Positions 26,032 to 33,838 of a stretch of 54,033 nt of DNA are shown here, one piece after another (the stretch's first letter is position 1; every line of letters begins with the position of its first letter). A program made the translations under genes and the position numbers. The notes below the pieces were generated by a model, which did not search any database, was not told the origin of the DNA, and saw only the letters and a program-made list of their open reading frames with translations. This DNA is from Actinomycetes bacterium (GTDB lineage Bacteria; Actinomycetota; Acidimicrobiia; Spongiisociales; UBA5794), in NCBI GenBank assembly GCA_024638645.1, contig JAHEJX010000013.1:1-54033 (forward strand), in the 5' to 3' direction.

Positions 26032-26978
26032 ACCGCCTCCACCTGCAAAGTCGTTTCGGTCGTTGCCGCCATGACACGGATCACTGCCATCGAAGCCAGG
26101 ACCCACAGAACATCGGCAACCAGCAGATGGAGCAACTGAACCTCGACGGGCGTGAGCAACGCAACGTTGACGATGCCGACGACTGCCTCGACGCCGACGA
26201 CAACCGCCGCCGCATTCGCCAGGTTGCGCACCCGCCCTGCCCCGTCGAAGGCCGGGCTGCGCAGCGCCATCACTGCACCGATGCCGCCGACCACTGCCAA
26301 GAGCGGATGGAGCACACGAAGCCGAACGAGCAACGGGGCCGTTGCGCCAAACTCCTGTCTGATCCCGTCGAGAAGCGTCTCGGGAGGGAAGAGCGTGTCT
26401 GCGAGTGCATTCAACGCTCCGGACGCCCCGACGAGCAGGAGCATTCCGAGGATCAATAGGCCGTAGCGATTGGATCGCCGGGACGTGTCATAGCGGGGCC
26501 AGGTTCCGCCTTTGGCGACGTGGACGACGAGCACCACTGCTGCGACCAAAAAGAAGGTGTTCACCAGGTGAAGCGGAACCACGATGATGCGGCCGAGCGA
26601 CGCGTCAGTGTCGACCCAACCAAAAAGGACAAGCACGGCTCCGATCAAGACCTCGCCCATGAAGAAGCCCGCGACCCAGGCCAACGCCCGTCTCAGTTGT
26701 CTTCCGGAAGGGCCGGAGCGAAGGGCGGCCACGACGAAGACCAGCAGCACAATGCCGAGCAGCGCAGTCGCGGCGCGGTGGGCGAACTCGATCGCCGTCT
26801 CGGTTCCCCCCTGGAGCGGGAACAGGGATCCCTGACAGCGCGGCCATGATTCCCCGCAACCGTCGCCAGAGCCTGTGGCGCGGACGAGCGAACCGCCGAC
26901 GATGACGCCCACGGTGAGCCACAGCAGCGCCCACGACCACCGAGCCAGCTTGGGACTTGCGACCTCTGGAGAATCCAC
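26028..26978 (-). CDS. ctaA: Heme A synthase
   Basis: This membrane enzyme oxidises the C8 methyl of heme O to a formyl group. It has 316 residues and eight likely helices. The extracellular Cys pair is GDGCGESWPRCQG near residues 40-48. The conserved EFAHR follows near 64, and further heme-site His residues lie in VLHPLLAVVGG and QLLHLLVADV. The GTG start has TAGCCT (26985-26990) 6 bases upstream and no ribosome site, so it looks leaderless. It leads the operon. Confidence 0.93.
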   Translation of the reverse strand: MDSPEVASPKLARWSWALLWLTVGVIVGGSLVRATGSGDGCGESWPRCQGSLFPLQGGTETAIEFAHRAATALLGIVLLVFVVAALRSGPSGRQLRRALAWVAGFFMGEVLIGAVLVLFGWVDTDASLGRIIVVPLHLVNTFFLVAAVVLVVHVAKGGTWPRYDTSRRSNRYGLLILGMLLLVGASGALNALADTLFPPETLLDGIRQEFGATAPLLVRLRVLHPLLAVVGGIGAVMALRSPAFDGAGRVRNLANAAAVVVGVEAVVGIVNVALLTPVEVQLLHLLVADVLWVLASMAVIRVMAATTETTLQVEAV

Positions 26979-26984
26979 GGGCCA

Positions 26985-26994
26985 AGGCTACCGT
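26985..26994. promoter_or_regulatory. Overlapping divergent -10 boxes for ctaA and the MenH-like gene
   Basis: The 10 bases AGGCTACCGT read TAGCCT on the minus strand (ending 6 bases before the ctaA GTG) and TACCGT on the plus strand (ending 7 bases before the hydrolase ATG). The two boxes share two bases. The whole space between the start codons is 23 bases. Confidence 0.6.
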
Positions 26995-27001
26995 TGCTCC
27001 G

Positions 27002-27739
27002 ATGCCGGCCATCCCCGATCGTCGCCCCATAGTCCTTGCCCTTCACGGCTTCACGCTCGGCGGCGCCATGTTCGACAGCCTCAATGGCCTGGTCGACGCC
27101 GAATTCGTCACCCCGGACCTTCCCGGCCACGGGGGCCGTGATACGAGCTCATGCAGCTGGCCTCACGCCGTAAGAGAAGTATGCACACTCATCGACCGCC
27201 ATCGGCCTGATGTGGTCCTCGGCTATTCGATGGGAGGACGGCTCTGCGTCGCGGCCGCACTCGAGTCAGATCTGCCTTTCACCGCCGTCATTGTCTCGGC
27301 TGGCGTGGGAATCGCCGATCCGGCAGATCGCGCCCTGCGGCGCCACGCCGACGAAGCCCTTGCGCGCCGCCTCGAGACCATCGGTGTAGAGCAATTCGCG
27401 GCGGGCTGGGAGTCCAACGACCAGCTCGGCGGGCATCCCGAGCTTTCGGCACTGCGACGCGCCAACACAGCAGCCGGGATGGCAGGATCGCTACGGGGGC
27501 TCGGCCAAGGAGTCCAGCCCTATCTGGGCGACCGGCTTGGCGAAATCACCCGCCGGACCGTCTGGGTCGCCGGTGCCGATGATCCCAAGTACGTTGCCGT
27601 CGCTCGGGAAGCGGAGGCAGCGACGCCCCTTGCCGATTTGGTGGTTGTGGCGGGCGCTCGACACAACGTCGTGGCGAGCGCGCCCGAGTCGCTCGCCGCC
27701 GTGCTCGCGGAAGCCATAGCTAACAGGCGAAGCGCTTGA
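27002..27739 (+). CDS. Alpha/beta hydrolase, MenH-like
   Basis: This 245-residue alpha/beta hydrolase has the oxyanion-loop LHGFTLGG near residue 15, the nucleophile elbow GYSMGGR near 80, an Asp in GADDPKYV near 195 and a His in GARHNVV near 220. The order and size resemble SHCHC synthase (MenH), a menaquinone enzyme. No other menaquinone gene is nearby, so I leave the function open. The ATG at 27002 suits the leaderless -10 at 26989. Its 3' end overlaps the next gene on the other strand by 20 bases. Confidence 0.82.
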   Translation: MPAIPDRRPIVLALHGFTLGGAMFDSLNGLVDAEFVTPDLPGHGGRDTSSCSWPHAVREVCTLIDRHRPDVVLGYSMGGRLCVAAALESDLPFTAVIVSAGVGIADPADRALRRHADEALARRLETIGVEQFAAGWESNDQLGGHPELSALRRANTAAGMAGSLRGLGQGVQPYLGDRLGEITRRTVWVAGADDPKYVAVAREAEAATPLADLVVVAGARHNVVASAPESLAAVLAEAIANRRSA

Positions 27740-28634
27740 TCAGGTCGACCCACTCGGTCGCTTCGGACAAGATCGATTCGTGTCCGGCTGCCGGCAGCTC
27801 GACCATCTCAGCGTCCGTCATCAGGTCGGCAAGCTCCCGCTGTGCTGCCGGCTCCATGATCTGGTCGCGACCCGTAACGACCACCATGGCAGGCTGAGAA
27901 AGCCTGCCCACCCAAGATCGGGAATCAAATCGCCATGCCGCGTGGCCCGCTTCGTAGAAGAGCGTCGGATCCCTCCGCAGCAGGGCCGCTCGCATCCAGC
28001 GGTGATGTTGCTGCTCGAGAGCGCCGGACCGCAGTATTAGGTGCGATGAGACAGCCGCGATCTCCTGCGTGCTGAACCGGGCGATCGCCCGGGCCACCCA
28101 CATGCCGCTGCGAGCCAGCGGCCGAATTCGACGGACCGGAAAGGCGCCGGTCGCCCCGAGAATCATTCGCTCGACGCGAGGCGAGTGCCTTCGTGCCATC
28201 TCCTGCACCACGAGGCCGCCGAGCGAGTACCCAAAAAACGTTGCCCTCGTGACGCCAATTGCATCGAGCACACCGGCCAGCTCGTCGGCGAGATCAGCAA
28301 CTTCGTATCGGCCCCGCACCCAGTCAGACTTGCCATGGTTGCGATGGTCGGGAACGATCACACGGAAATGTTCCGCCAGGGGCTCGACGATGCGGTGGAA
28401 CGTCATCTCACCATCGAAGCCCCAACCATGCACGAGCACGAGCGGCGGAGCGTCTGCCGGGCCGGTCTCCCTGACAAAAAACTCCCGTTCCCCAACAAAT
28501 ACGGTGCGACCGGGGATACGCAGAGGTCGCACCTGGCCGGGGCTGAAGCGAGGCTCGACCTCAGGGCCAAACAGGCGCCATGCCGCCCATCCGCCGACAA
28601 TCCAGCCAAAGAACGAGCGAAGCTTCAACGGCAC
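27720..28634 (-). CDS. Alpha/beta hydrolase with N-terminal membrane anchor
   Basis: This 304-residue alpha/beta hydrolase carries an N-terminal hydrophobic segment ([15 protein letters not shown], residues 8-22) that probably anchors it to the membrane. Catalytic features are VHGWGFDG, the nucleophile elbow GYSLGGLV near 133, an Asp in [10 protein letters not shown] and a His in PAAGHESI. The GTG start overlaps the upstream ferredoxin gene by 10 bases. It belongs to the selD-ferredoxin operon by position. The substrate is unknown. Confidence 0.85.
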   Translation of the reverse strand: MPLKLRSFFGWIVGGWAAWRLFGPEVEPRFSPGQVRPLRIPGRTVFVGEREFFVRETGPADAPPLVLVHGWGFDGEMTFHRIVEPLAEHFRVIVPDHRNHGKSDWVRGRYEVADLADELAGVLDAIGVTRATFFGYSLGGLVVQEMARRHSPRVERMILGATGAFPVRRIRPLARSGMWVARAIARFSTQEIAAVSSHLILRSGALEQQHHRWMRAALLRRDPTLFYEAGHAAWRFDSRSWVGRLSQPAMVVVTGRDQIMEPAAQRELADLMTDAEMVELPAAGHESILSEATEWVDLIKRFAC

Positions 28635-29065
28635 CCCTCATCAGATCCGGGAACGAACGCGAATTCAGCGACGGGGACTCCCCCGAGAAGGTGCTCATCG
28701 ATGATGCGATCGAGCACGTCCGTCGTTACACCTCGGTACCACGTGCCTTCCGGATAGACGACCGCCACCGGGCCCTGCTCACAGATACGTAGGCAGTCTG
28801 CCTTGGTGCGCAGGACGGTGCCCCCACCTTGGGGTGTCGGGGGTGGATGACCGTCGATCAGGCCCCGCCAGGCCGGTGGCGACGACGAGAGTTCCATTTC
28901 CTTGAGCCGGTTCTTCAGGTGGCGCCACACTGTGCTTCCTGTCTCGTAAGAGGCGCACTTGGGTGTGGTCGGCTCTGCGCACAAGAAGATGTGGCGTTCG
29001 GTGCCGCCGATATTCAACGCCGAAGCGATGGCCTCGAGCCGTGCTGCGTCATCTTGCGCGCTCAT
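28625..29065 (-). CDS. Thioredoxin-like [2Fe-2S] ferredoxin
   Basis: This is a 146-residue electron-transfer protein of the thioredoxin-like 2Fe-2S family. The four cluster Cys fit the family pattern: two in [11 protein letters not shown] (near 29 and 37) and two in [10 protein letters not shown] (near 90 and 94). The ATG has TAGCCT (29072-29077) 6 bases upstream, suggesting it can be transcribed on its own without a leader, although selD ends only 25 bases upstream. The partner is unknown. Confidence 0.88.
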   Translation of the reverse strand: MSAQDDAARLEAIASALNIGGTERHIFLCAEPTTPKCASYETGSTVWRHLKNRLKEMELSSSPPAWRGLIDGHPPPTPQGGGTVLRTKADCLRICEQGPVAVVYPEGTWYRGVTTDVLDRIIDEHLLGGVPVAEFAFVPGSDEGCR

Positions 29066-29090
29066 CGCGCCAGGCTACCGATGATCGGCC

Positions 29091-30140
29091 TCAGCGAATC
29101 CGGACAACGCTGCCCGGACCATCCTCGAATCGGCGTGCCACGAGCCCACCGATCTCGTGACCGACTACATCCTCCTCACGTAGCGCCTGAAGCAGCGCGG
29201 CGGTGAGCGGTGCGTCGACCGCGATCAGGAGGCCGCCGCTCGTCTGGGCGTCGCTGAGAAGGTATTGCTCGATCTCGTCGAGTTCCCCGAACTGGACGAA
29301 CCGGGCAACCGCAGTGCGGTTGCGCTTCGTGCCGCCGGGAACCACACCCTCAGCAATCAGCTCTCTGACACCGTCGAGCACCGGGACAGAACCGAGCTCG
29401 ATCTCAGCACTGACACCGCTCGCTCGGAGCATCTCGCCAAGGTGGCCAAGGAGCCCGTATCCCGTCACATCCGTTGCCGCCAGCACACCGACGCGTCGCA
29501 TCGCAGCGGCGGCCCCCCGGTTGAGCTCCGTCATCACATTCACCGCTTGAGCCGTCATTTCTGCCGATGCAAGGCGACGCTTTATGGCGGTGGCGATGAT
29601 CCCCATACCGAGCGGTTTCGTGAGCACCAGGCGGTCACCCGGCCTGCCTGCTGCGTTCGTCACAATGTGATCTGGATGGACAACACCGGTCACGGCGAGC
29701 CCGTATTTGGGCTCCCGATCATCGATGGAATGCCCGCCGAGAAGGGTGACTTCGGCTTCGGCGAGCTTTTCCGCCGCCCCCTCGAGCACGTCGCCGAGCA
29801 TTTCCATCGAGAGGGTCTCGCGCGGCCAGCCAACGATGGAAAGCGCAGTCAATGGGTTGGCTCCCATCGCATAAACGTCAGAAAGCGCGTTGGCCGCGGC
29901 GATCCGCCCCCAATCGTGCGGGTCGTCGACGATAGGAGTGAAGTAGTCCACTGTCTGAACGATGGCAAGGTCGTCAGAGATTCGATAGACGCCTGCATCG
30001 TCAGACGTCTCAATCCCGACGATCAGATCTTCGTGGACCGTGGTTGGTGAGTTGGATAGGCGGCGCAGAACCTGCGCCAGCTCGTCAGGGCCGAGCTTGC
30101 ATGCTCAACCGGCACCGTGCGAGAACTCCGTCAAACGCAT
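29091..30140 (-). CDS. selD: Selenide, water dikinase SelD, a selenoprotein (in-frame UGA)
   Basis: SelD makes selenophosphate from selenide and ATP, the selenium donor for selenocysteine and selenouridine. Reading through one TGA (30105-30107) gives a full 349-residue protein. Its N-terminus, SHGAG-Sec-ACKLGPDELAQVL, aligns with the catalytic Cys/Sec and Lys of SelD (here Sec12 and Lys15). The body shows ETSDDAGVY, the ATP-binding GGHSIDD and ATDVTGYGLLGH blocks. The ATG at 30140 has a strong GGAGGTGA site 7 bases upstream. A TGA-stopped annotation would lose the first ~60 residues. A hairpin directly follows the UGA. selA, selB and selC are not in the window. Confidence 0.92.
30079..30107 (-). 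other. Selenocysteine UGA codon and candidate bSECIS hairpin in selD
   Basis: After the UGA (30105-30107) and a 7-base spacer comes a perfect 6-base stem, AGCTCG and CGAGCT, around the 7-base loop GCCCTGA. It is placed where bacterial SECIS elements lie, though the loop starts a little closer to the UGA than in Escherichia coli. Recoding rests mainly on the protein alignment. Confidence 0.7.
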
Positions 30141-30250
30141 CTTCAGGTCACCTCCCCTCGACAGATCGCAACGATTAGTGGCCAGACGGAGTGTAAGGGC
30201 ACGGTCGCAGGCCGACTCCGGCAGCCCCGGCCAACCTTGCGACAAGATTG

Positions 30251-30265
30251 GCTAACGCGGTTAGC
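30251..30265. promoter_or_regulatory. Short palindrome in the selD-mgtE intergenic region
   Basis: GCTAAC and GTTAGC flank a 3-base centre. It sits about 110 bases upstream of selD, about 200 upstream of mgtE and about 35-100 bases before the structured-RNA candidate. It could be an operator. No regulator can be named. Confidence 0.35.
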
Positions 30266-30299
30266 AAATAATGGATTAGTCAGCGCTCTTCGACACGCT

Positions 30300-30397
30300 G
30301 TCGGGAATCGGAGGGGGTAAGCTCCCGCCAGCTCGGGGCCCAGCCCCGAAGCACGCTAGGCCCTCTCGTCCCCCCTGGAGGGCCTAGCGTCGTTTTT
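30300..30397 (+). ncRNA. Candidate structured small RNA ending in a terminator with a C6 loop
   Basis: Two hairpins lie back to back in the 323-base selD-mgtE gap. The first (30331-30352) pairs GCTCGGGGC with GCCCCGAAGC, with one bulge. The second is the terminator at 30353-30397, whose loop holds six consecutive C. The Rfam 6C small RNA of Actinobacteria is defined by C-rich hairpin loops, and this resembles it only in part. mgtE appears to have its own promoter further on, so this looks like an independent transcript rather than an mgtE leader. The rest of the gap, 30141-30299, holds the selD upstream region and the palindrome. Confidence 0.45.
30353..30397 (+). terminator. Strong intrinsic terminator upstream of mgtE
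   Basis: A perfect 13-base stem (ACGCTAGGCCCTC and its complement) encloses a 12-base loop with six C, followed by TCGTTTTT. It points in the plus direction, yet no plus-strand protein gene lies before it. Confidence 0.85.
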
Positions 30398-30463
30398 CGG
30401 CCCACTCTCGAGCCGAGCGGTGTTGCGGGCTCGATTCGGCGGCTCTATCTAGGCTCCGGTGTC

Positions 30464-31843
30464 ATGAAGTTATGGGTTTCAGGTCCGCGACGCGTTGCAG
30501 AGTCTCTGCGCGACTTCGCGCGACGGCGCCCCTCGGAGGCCGCCGAGCACATCGATCGCGATCCTGCCGAGTGGGAAGCGCTGGTCGAAGAGAGCCCAGA
30601 GACGGCAGCAGACGTTCTGGAGGCGATTTCCGAGGAGACGGCAGCCGAGCTGCTGGTCGAGCTGGCCACCCGGGACGCAGGCGATGTTCTCGACGAGATG
30701 ACCCCAGAGTCGGCTGCCGATGTGCTCGAGCAGCTCAACCCAAACGCCGCAGCGGACCTCATCGAGGAGATGACGACCGACCAGGCGGCCGACCTGATCG
30801 AGGCGCTCGAAGAAGGCGAACGCGAAGCCGTGCTGGCGTCACTGGAACCGGGGCCCGCCGCAGAGATCGCCGCCCTCCTTGCCTACGAAAAAGACTCGGC
30901 AGGCGGAATCATGACGACGGAGTTCGCCTCTCTGCCCGTGGGCCTCACGTCTGGCGAAGCAATTGAGTCGCTGCGCCGCCTCCATGAAGAGCTCGGCTCG
31001 AACCTGATGTACGTCTATGTGACCGATTACAACCAGCAGCTTGCCGGGGTGGTGTCATTCCGCGACCTCGTGTTCGCTCGGCCGGGAACCGGGCTGGAAG
31101 ATGTGATGGTGCCGGCGCTCTATTCGGTCACGACGGACACGGACCGAGAACAGGTGGCCGAGCTGATCGAGCGCCACAACCTCCTGGCGCTGCCGGTGAC
31201 CGATGACCGCGGGCGTCTCGTGGGCATGGTGAAAGTCGGCGAGGCGTTACGTGCCATACAGGAGGAAGCCACCGAGGACATCACCCAGATGGTCGGCGTT
31301 GGTGCCGAGGAATCGGTGTACACCCCCATCATGCGTTCGGTCCGCCGCCGCCTTCCGTGGCTGCTGGTCAACCTCGGAATGGGCATCCTGATTGCCTTCG
31401 CCATCACACCCTTCGAACAGATCATCGAAGAGAACGGCGTGCTCGCCATCCTCATGCCGATGGTTGCGCTGCTTGGTGGCAACAGCGGGGCACAAAGCCT
31501 GGCAGTGATCATCAGGGCAATGGCGCTTGGAGATCTACCACCGGGCCGTGCGCTGCGAGCCGTGCGTCGCGAATTCCTGGTTGGAGTGAGCAACGCCGGG
31601 TCCTTGGCGATCATGGCCGGCCTTGCCGCCTGGCTGGTGTCTGGGACAGCACGCATCGGCATAGTCATGGGCTTCGCAGTCGGTCTCAACCTCATCGTCG
31701 CCGGTTTCGCCGGGGCCGGGATCCCAGTCCTGCTGCGCCGCCTCGGCCTCGACCCAGCCCTGGCATCGAACATCTTCCTGACGCTCGTCACCGACCTAGT
31801 TGGCTTCGGCGGATTCCTCCTCACGGCAAGGTTGCTGCTGTGA
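30464..31843 (+). CDS. mgtE: Magnesium transporter MgtE
   Basis: MgtE is a Mg2+-gated channel in the cell membrane. The 459 residues show the N-terminal superhelical Asp/Glu-rich MgtE domain (repeats such as LDEMTPESAADVLEQLNP), a CBS pair (SAGGIMTTEFASLPVG to LPVTDDRGRLVGMV), the plug helix, and five C-terminal membrane helices with the conserved PMVALLGGNSGAQSLAVIIRAMALG. Length is standard. It has no ribosome site; TAGGCT (30450-30455) ends 8 bases before the ATG. Confidence 0.95.
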   Translation: MKLWVSGPRRVAESLRDFARRRPSEAAEHIDRDPAEWEALVEESPETAADVLEAISEETAAELLVELATRDAGDVLDEMTPESAADVLEQLNPNAAADLIEEMTTDQAADLIEALEEGEREAVLASLEPGPAAEIAALLAYEKDSAGGIMTTEFASLPVGLTSGEAIESLRRLHEELGSNLMYVYVTDYNQQLAGVVSFRDLVFARPGTGLEDVMVPALYSVTTDTDREQVAELIERHNLLALPVTDDRGRLVGMVKVGEALRAIQEEATEDITQMVGVGAEESVYTPIMRSVRRRLPWLLVNLGMGILIAFAITPFEQIIEENGVLAILMPMVALLGGNSGAQSLAVIIRAMALGDLPPGRALRAVRREFLVGVSNAGSLAIMAGLAAWLVSGTARIGIVMGFAVGLNLIVAGFAGAGIPVLLRRLGLDPALASNIFLTLVTDLVGFGGFLLTARLLL

Positions 31844-31917
31844 TGGGACGACAGACAGGGCCGAGCCGCCTGACCTGCCCAGCACATTCGGGAACGGGGT
31901 CCGCCGTAGCGAGAAAC

Positions 31918-31941
31918 TCGATCGAATCCTGATTCGATCGA
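31918..31941. terminator. Hairpin between the convergent mgtE and lipoprotein genes
   Basis: A perfect 10-base inverted repeat, TCGATCGAAT and ATTCGATCGA, has a 4-base loop. There is no T-tract on either side, so termination is only a guess from its position between converging genes. Confidence 0.4.
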
Positions 31942-31948
31942 TGCCCTG

Positions 31949-32497
31949 CTAGCTGCCGAGGATCGCTACCGGCGTATCTTCGAAGGGACCGGCGAAGACC
32001 ATCCGGAATCCCTCTTCCAGTCGAACCAGGTAGTGACGCCCCAGTACTTCTAGTTCCGCCTCTGTCGGGCTTGCCACCAGGACAACGTCTGCGGCCGACG
32101 CATCGTCGACCACGTATGCCGTGAGGATCGGCGGGAACCTGTCTACGACGTCGGCCAGCACGTTGGCCAGATCGATGTCCGTCAAGGACTCATACGACTC
32201 TGTGTCGAGCAGCACCACAACGGTGTCACCGCTGTCGCCTGGTTCCCTCGAGACGATGGTGTATTGAGGAAACGTAACCGGATCCCCCGGCGCAGCCGTG
32301 CTCGATGTGACCGAGCTCGATGGGCTTGCCGAAGTCGTCGGCGCTGCCTCTGTCGATCCTGTCGCAGCCAGGCTTGTCACGGGAGCAACGGTCGTCGAGG
32401 TGGCCGTCGTTGACGAGTCATCTGAGCCGTCACCTGAGCAAGCCGCACCTACCAGAACGAGGCTCACCACCACTGATTTGAGAGCCATTCTTTTCAT
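31949..32497 (-). CDS. Putative lipoprotein, uncharacterised
   Basis: This 182-residue secreted protein has a lipoprotein signal (MKRMALK, hydrophobic stretch, GAAC with Cys20). A Ser/Thr/Ala/Pro-rich linker of about 50 residues follows, then a compact C-terminal domain (about 75-182) with no motif I recognise. The linker suggests a surface protein tethered across the cell wall. TACGAT (32504-32509) lies 6 bases before the ATG and there is no ribosome site, so it looks leaderless. Confidence 0.75.
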   Translation of the reverse strand: MKRMALKSVVVSLVLVGAACSGDGSDDSSTTATSTTVAPVTSLAATGSTEAAPTTSASPSSSVTSSTAAPGDPVTFPQYTIVSREPGDSGDTVVVLLDTESYESLTDIDLANVLADVVDRFPPILTAYVVDDASAADVVLVASPTEAELEVLGRHYLVRLEEGFRMVFAGPFEDTPVAILGS

Positions 32498-32549
32498 AGA
32501 TCAATCGTACAGACAGCAGCGAATTGCGCACGCCAATCCGGAAAGGAAT

Positions 32550-32972
32550 TCAGCGCCCCTCGAGCCATTCATCGAATGTGACGCCCTCCATCCAACGTTC
32601 CCCCGACACGACACGGAACCGCTCCTTGACCTCATCGAATAGCTGCGGGTCGGGTGAGTCGGCGAGACCGTGACGTGCCAATGCGAGCAGTGGCCGCCAG
32701 GCGGCGGCGCCGACCGCAATGTCGACCTTGGTGCGAAAGTCGCCGTGATCCGGCGGCAGATTGTCAGGCGGCGCCCCCCAGAAACGCCTGAGTTTCTGGG
32801 AGGAACGCAAGACCCGGCGCAGCTCGCGGGCGGTTTCTCTGTCAGTTTCGCCCGACTCCGCGATCCCGTTTATCCAGTCGGCAAGAGTGGAATCGGGCCA
32901 AGCGCCGGGCTCCGAACAAACCCCCATATACAGGGCTTCGCACTGGGCAAGCAGCCCTAAGTAGTCAGTCAC
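32550..32972 (-). CDS. Uncharacterised small protein downstream of the class IV aminotransferase
   Basis: This is a soluble, mostly helical protein of 140 residues starting VTDYLGLLAQ. I see no known motif. Notable residues are Cys in LAQCEALYMGVCSEPGAW and a Trp/Arg-rich middle. I chose the GTG at 32972, which overlaps the end of the aminotransferase by 8 bases; the frame runs further into that gene. The overlap suggests cotranslation with the aminotransferase. Confidence 0.6.
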   Translation of the reverse strand: MTDYLGLLAQCEALYMGVCSEPGAWPDSTLADWINGIAESGETDRETARELRRVLRSSQKLRRFWGAPPDNLPPDHGDFRTKVDIAVGAAAWRPLLALARHGLADSPDPQLFDEVKERFRVVSGERWMEGVTFDEWLEGR

Positions 32973-33798
32973 CCGTCTCGAACTGCACGAGGTGGCGGAA
33001 CCCCGTGGCGAGTGCGTTCGTCGTCGGCCCTGGTTCGAACCGGCGAGAACCAATCGCAATCACCGGAACGATTTCCTTCGTCGTGGACATCACGAATGCC
33101 TCATCGGCTGCGTGCATGCGGGCGGCTGGGAACCGCCCCTCGATGACCTGCAAAGCCTGTTCGGCTGCGACCTCCAACATGGCGTGCCGAGTAACGGAGC
33201 GGAGGATCCCGAGATCGAGTGACGGCGTTTCGATGACGCCGTCTACGATCCATCCGACGGTGGCGTTGGGAAGCTCGAGAACCGTTGTATCGACGGCAAG
33301 CAGCACGGCGTCGTCGTATCCCTCATGTTTGGCGCGCTGTACCGCGGCCACATTCGGCCCGTAGGAGGTGGACTTCACGGCGGCGAGTTCGCTTGGCTCT
33401 CCGGCCGGATGCCAGGGTGCAAACAGCTCCTGGAGCCGCATGGCAGCGGGCCGCGCCGGTGCTTCGTGGGCGAACACGACCGCGCTTGCGCCGGAGCCGG
33501 GGCGGTCCAAATCGACCCCACCGGTCACAACGATCCGGACCACGGAATCGCCCAAGGCTGCGCAGCCGATAGCCCAGGCTTCGAGATCCGCCCGATCCGG
33601 CAGAGGAATCCCCATCGCACTTGCACTCGCTTCGAGCCGATTCAGATGTTCGGCCAACCGGAAGATCGTCCCGTTGTAAGACCGCATCGCCTCAAAACAT
33701 CCGTACCCCCGCAGGAAAGCCACGTCTAGAACAGAGACGCTCGCCTGATCTGGTGCCACCGCCTCGCCATTGATGAGGACATCACCAAAGACCTTCAC
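32965..33798 (-). CDS. Class IV PLP-dependent aminotransferase (branched-chain aminotransferase/aminodeoxychorismate lyase-like)
   Basis: This 277-residue fold-type IV PLP enzyme starts with VLDVAFLRGYGCFEAMRSYNG, the usual N-terminal block. The PLP lysine is expected in AAVKSTSYGPNVAAVQRAKHEG, and the family's EAFVMSTTKEIVPV block lies near the end. It could be a branched-chain or D-amino acid aminotransferase or PabC; the sequence alone does not decide. I chose GTG at 33798 with GGAGGT 6 bases upstream. An extra 47 upstream codons in frame are read from the heptad-repeat region and nadE and are not real. Confidence 0.85.
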   Translation of the reverse strand: MKVFGDVLINGEAVAPDQASVSVLDVAFLRGYGCFEAMRSYNGTIFRLAEHLNRLEASASAMGIPLPDRADLEAWAIGCAALGDSVVRIVVTGGVDLDRPGSGASAVVFAHEAPARPAAMRLQELFAPWHPAGEPSELAAVKSTSYGPNVAAVQRAKHEGYDDAVLLAVDTTVLELPNATVGWIVDGVIETPSLDLGILRSVTRHAMLEVAAEQALQVIEGRFPAARMHAADEAFVMSTTKEIVPVIAIGSRRFEPGPTTNALATGFRHLVQFETGD

Positions 33799-33807
33799 GA
33801 GTGACCT

Positions 33808-33836
33808 CCGGATACCGGACACCGGACATCGGACAC
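33808..33836. repeat. Tandem heptad repeat between nadE and the aminotransferase
   Basis: Four units with 7-base spacing, GGATACC, GGACACC, GGACATC, GGACACC, lie directly after the nadE stop. Related units occur at 36761-36842 and 42456-42539. Confidence 0.6.
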
Positions 33837-33838
33837 CG

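Noticed and set aside
30141-30463. tRNA-Sec (selC) or SRP RNA in the gap beside selD
   Set aside because: I found no T-loop GTTCGANTC with matching stems, no CCA end and no SRP tetraloop core; only the hairpins described.
30141-30463. Mg2+ (M-box) or other known riboswitch ahead of mgtE
   Set aside because: I could not recognise the conserved sequence blocks, and a separate -10 box lies after the terminator. A covariance search would decide.
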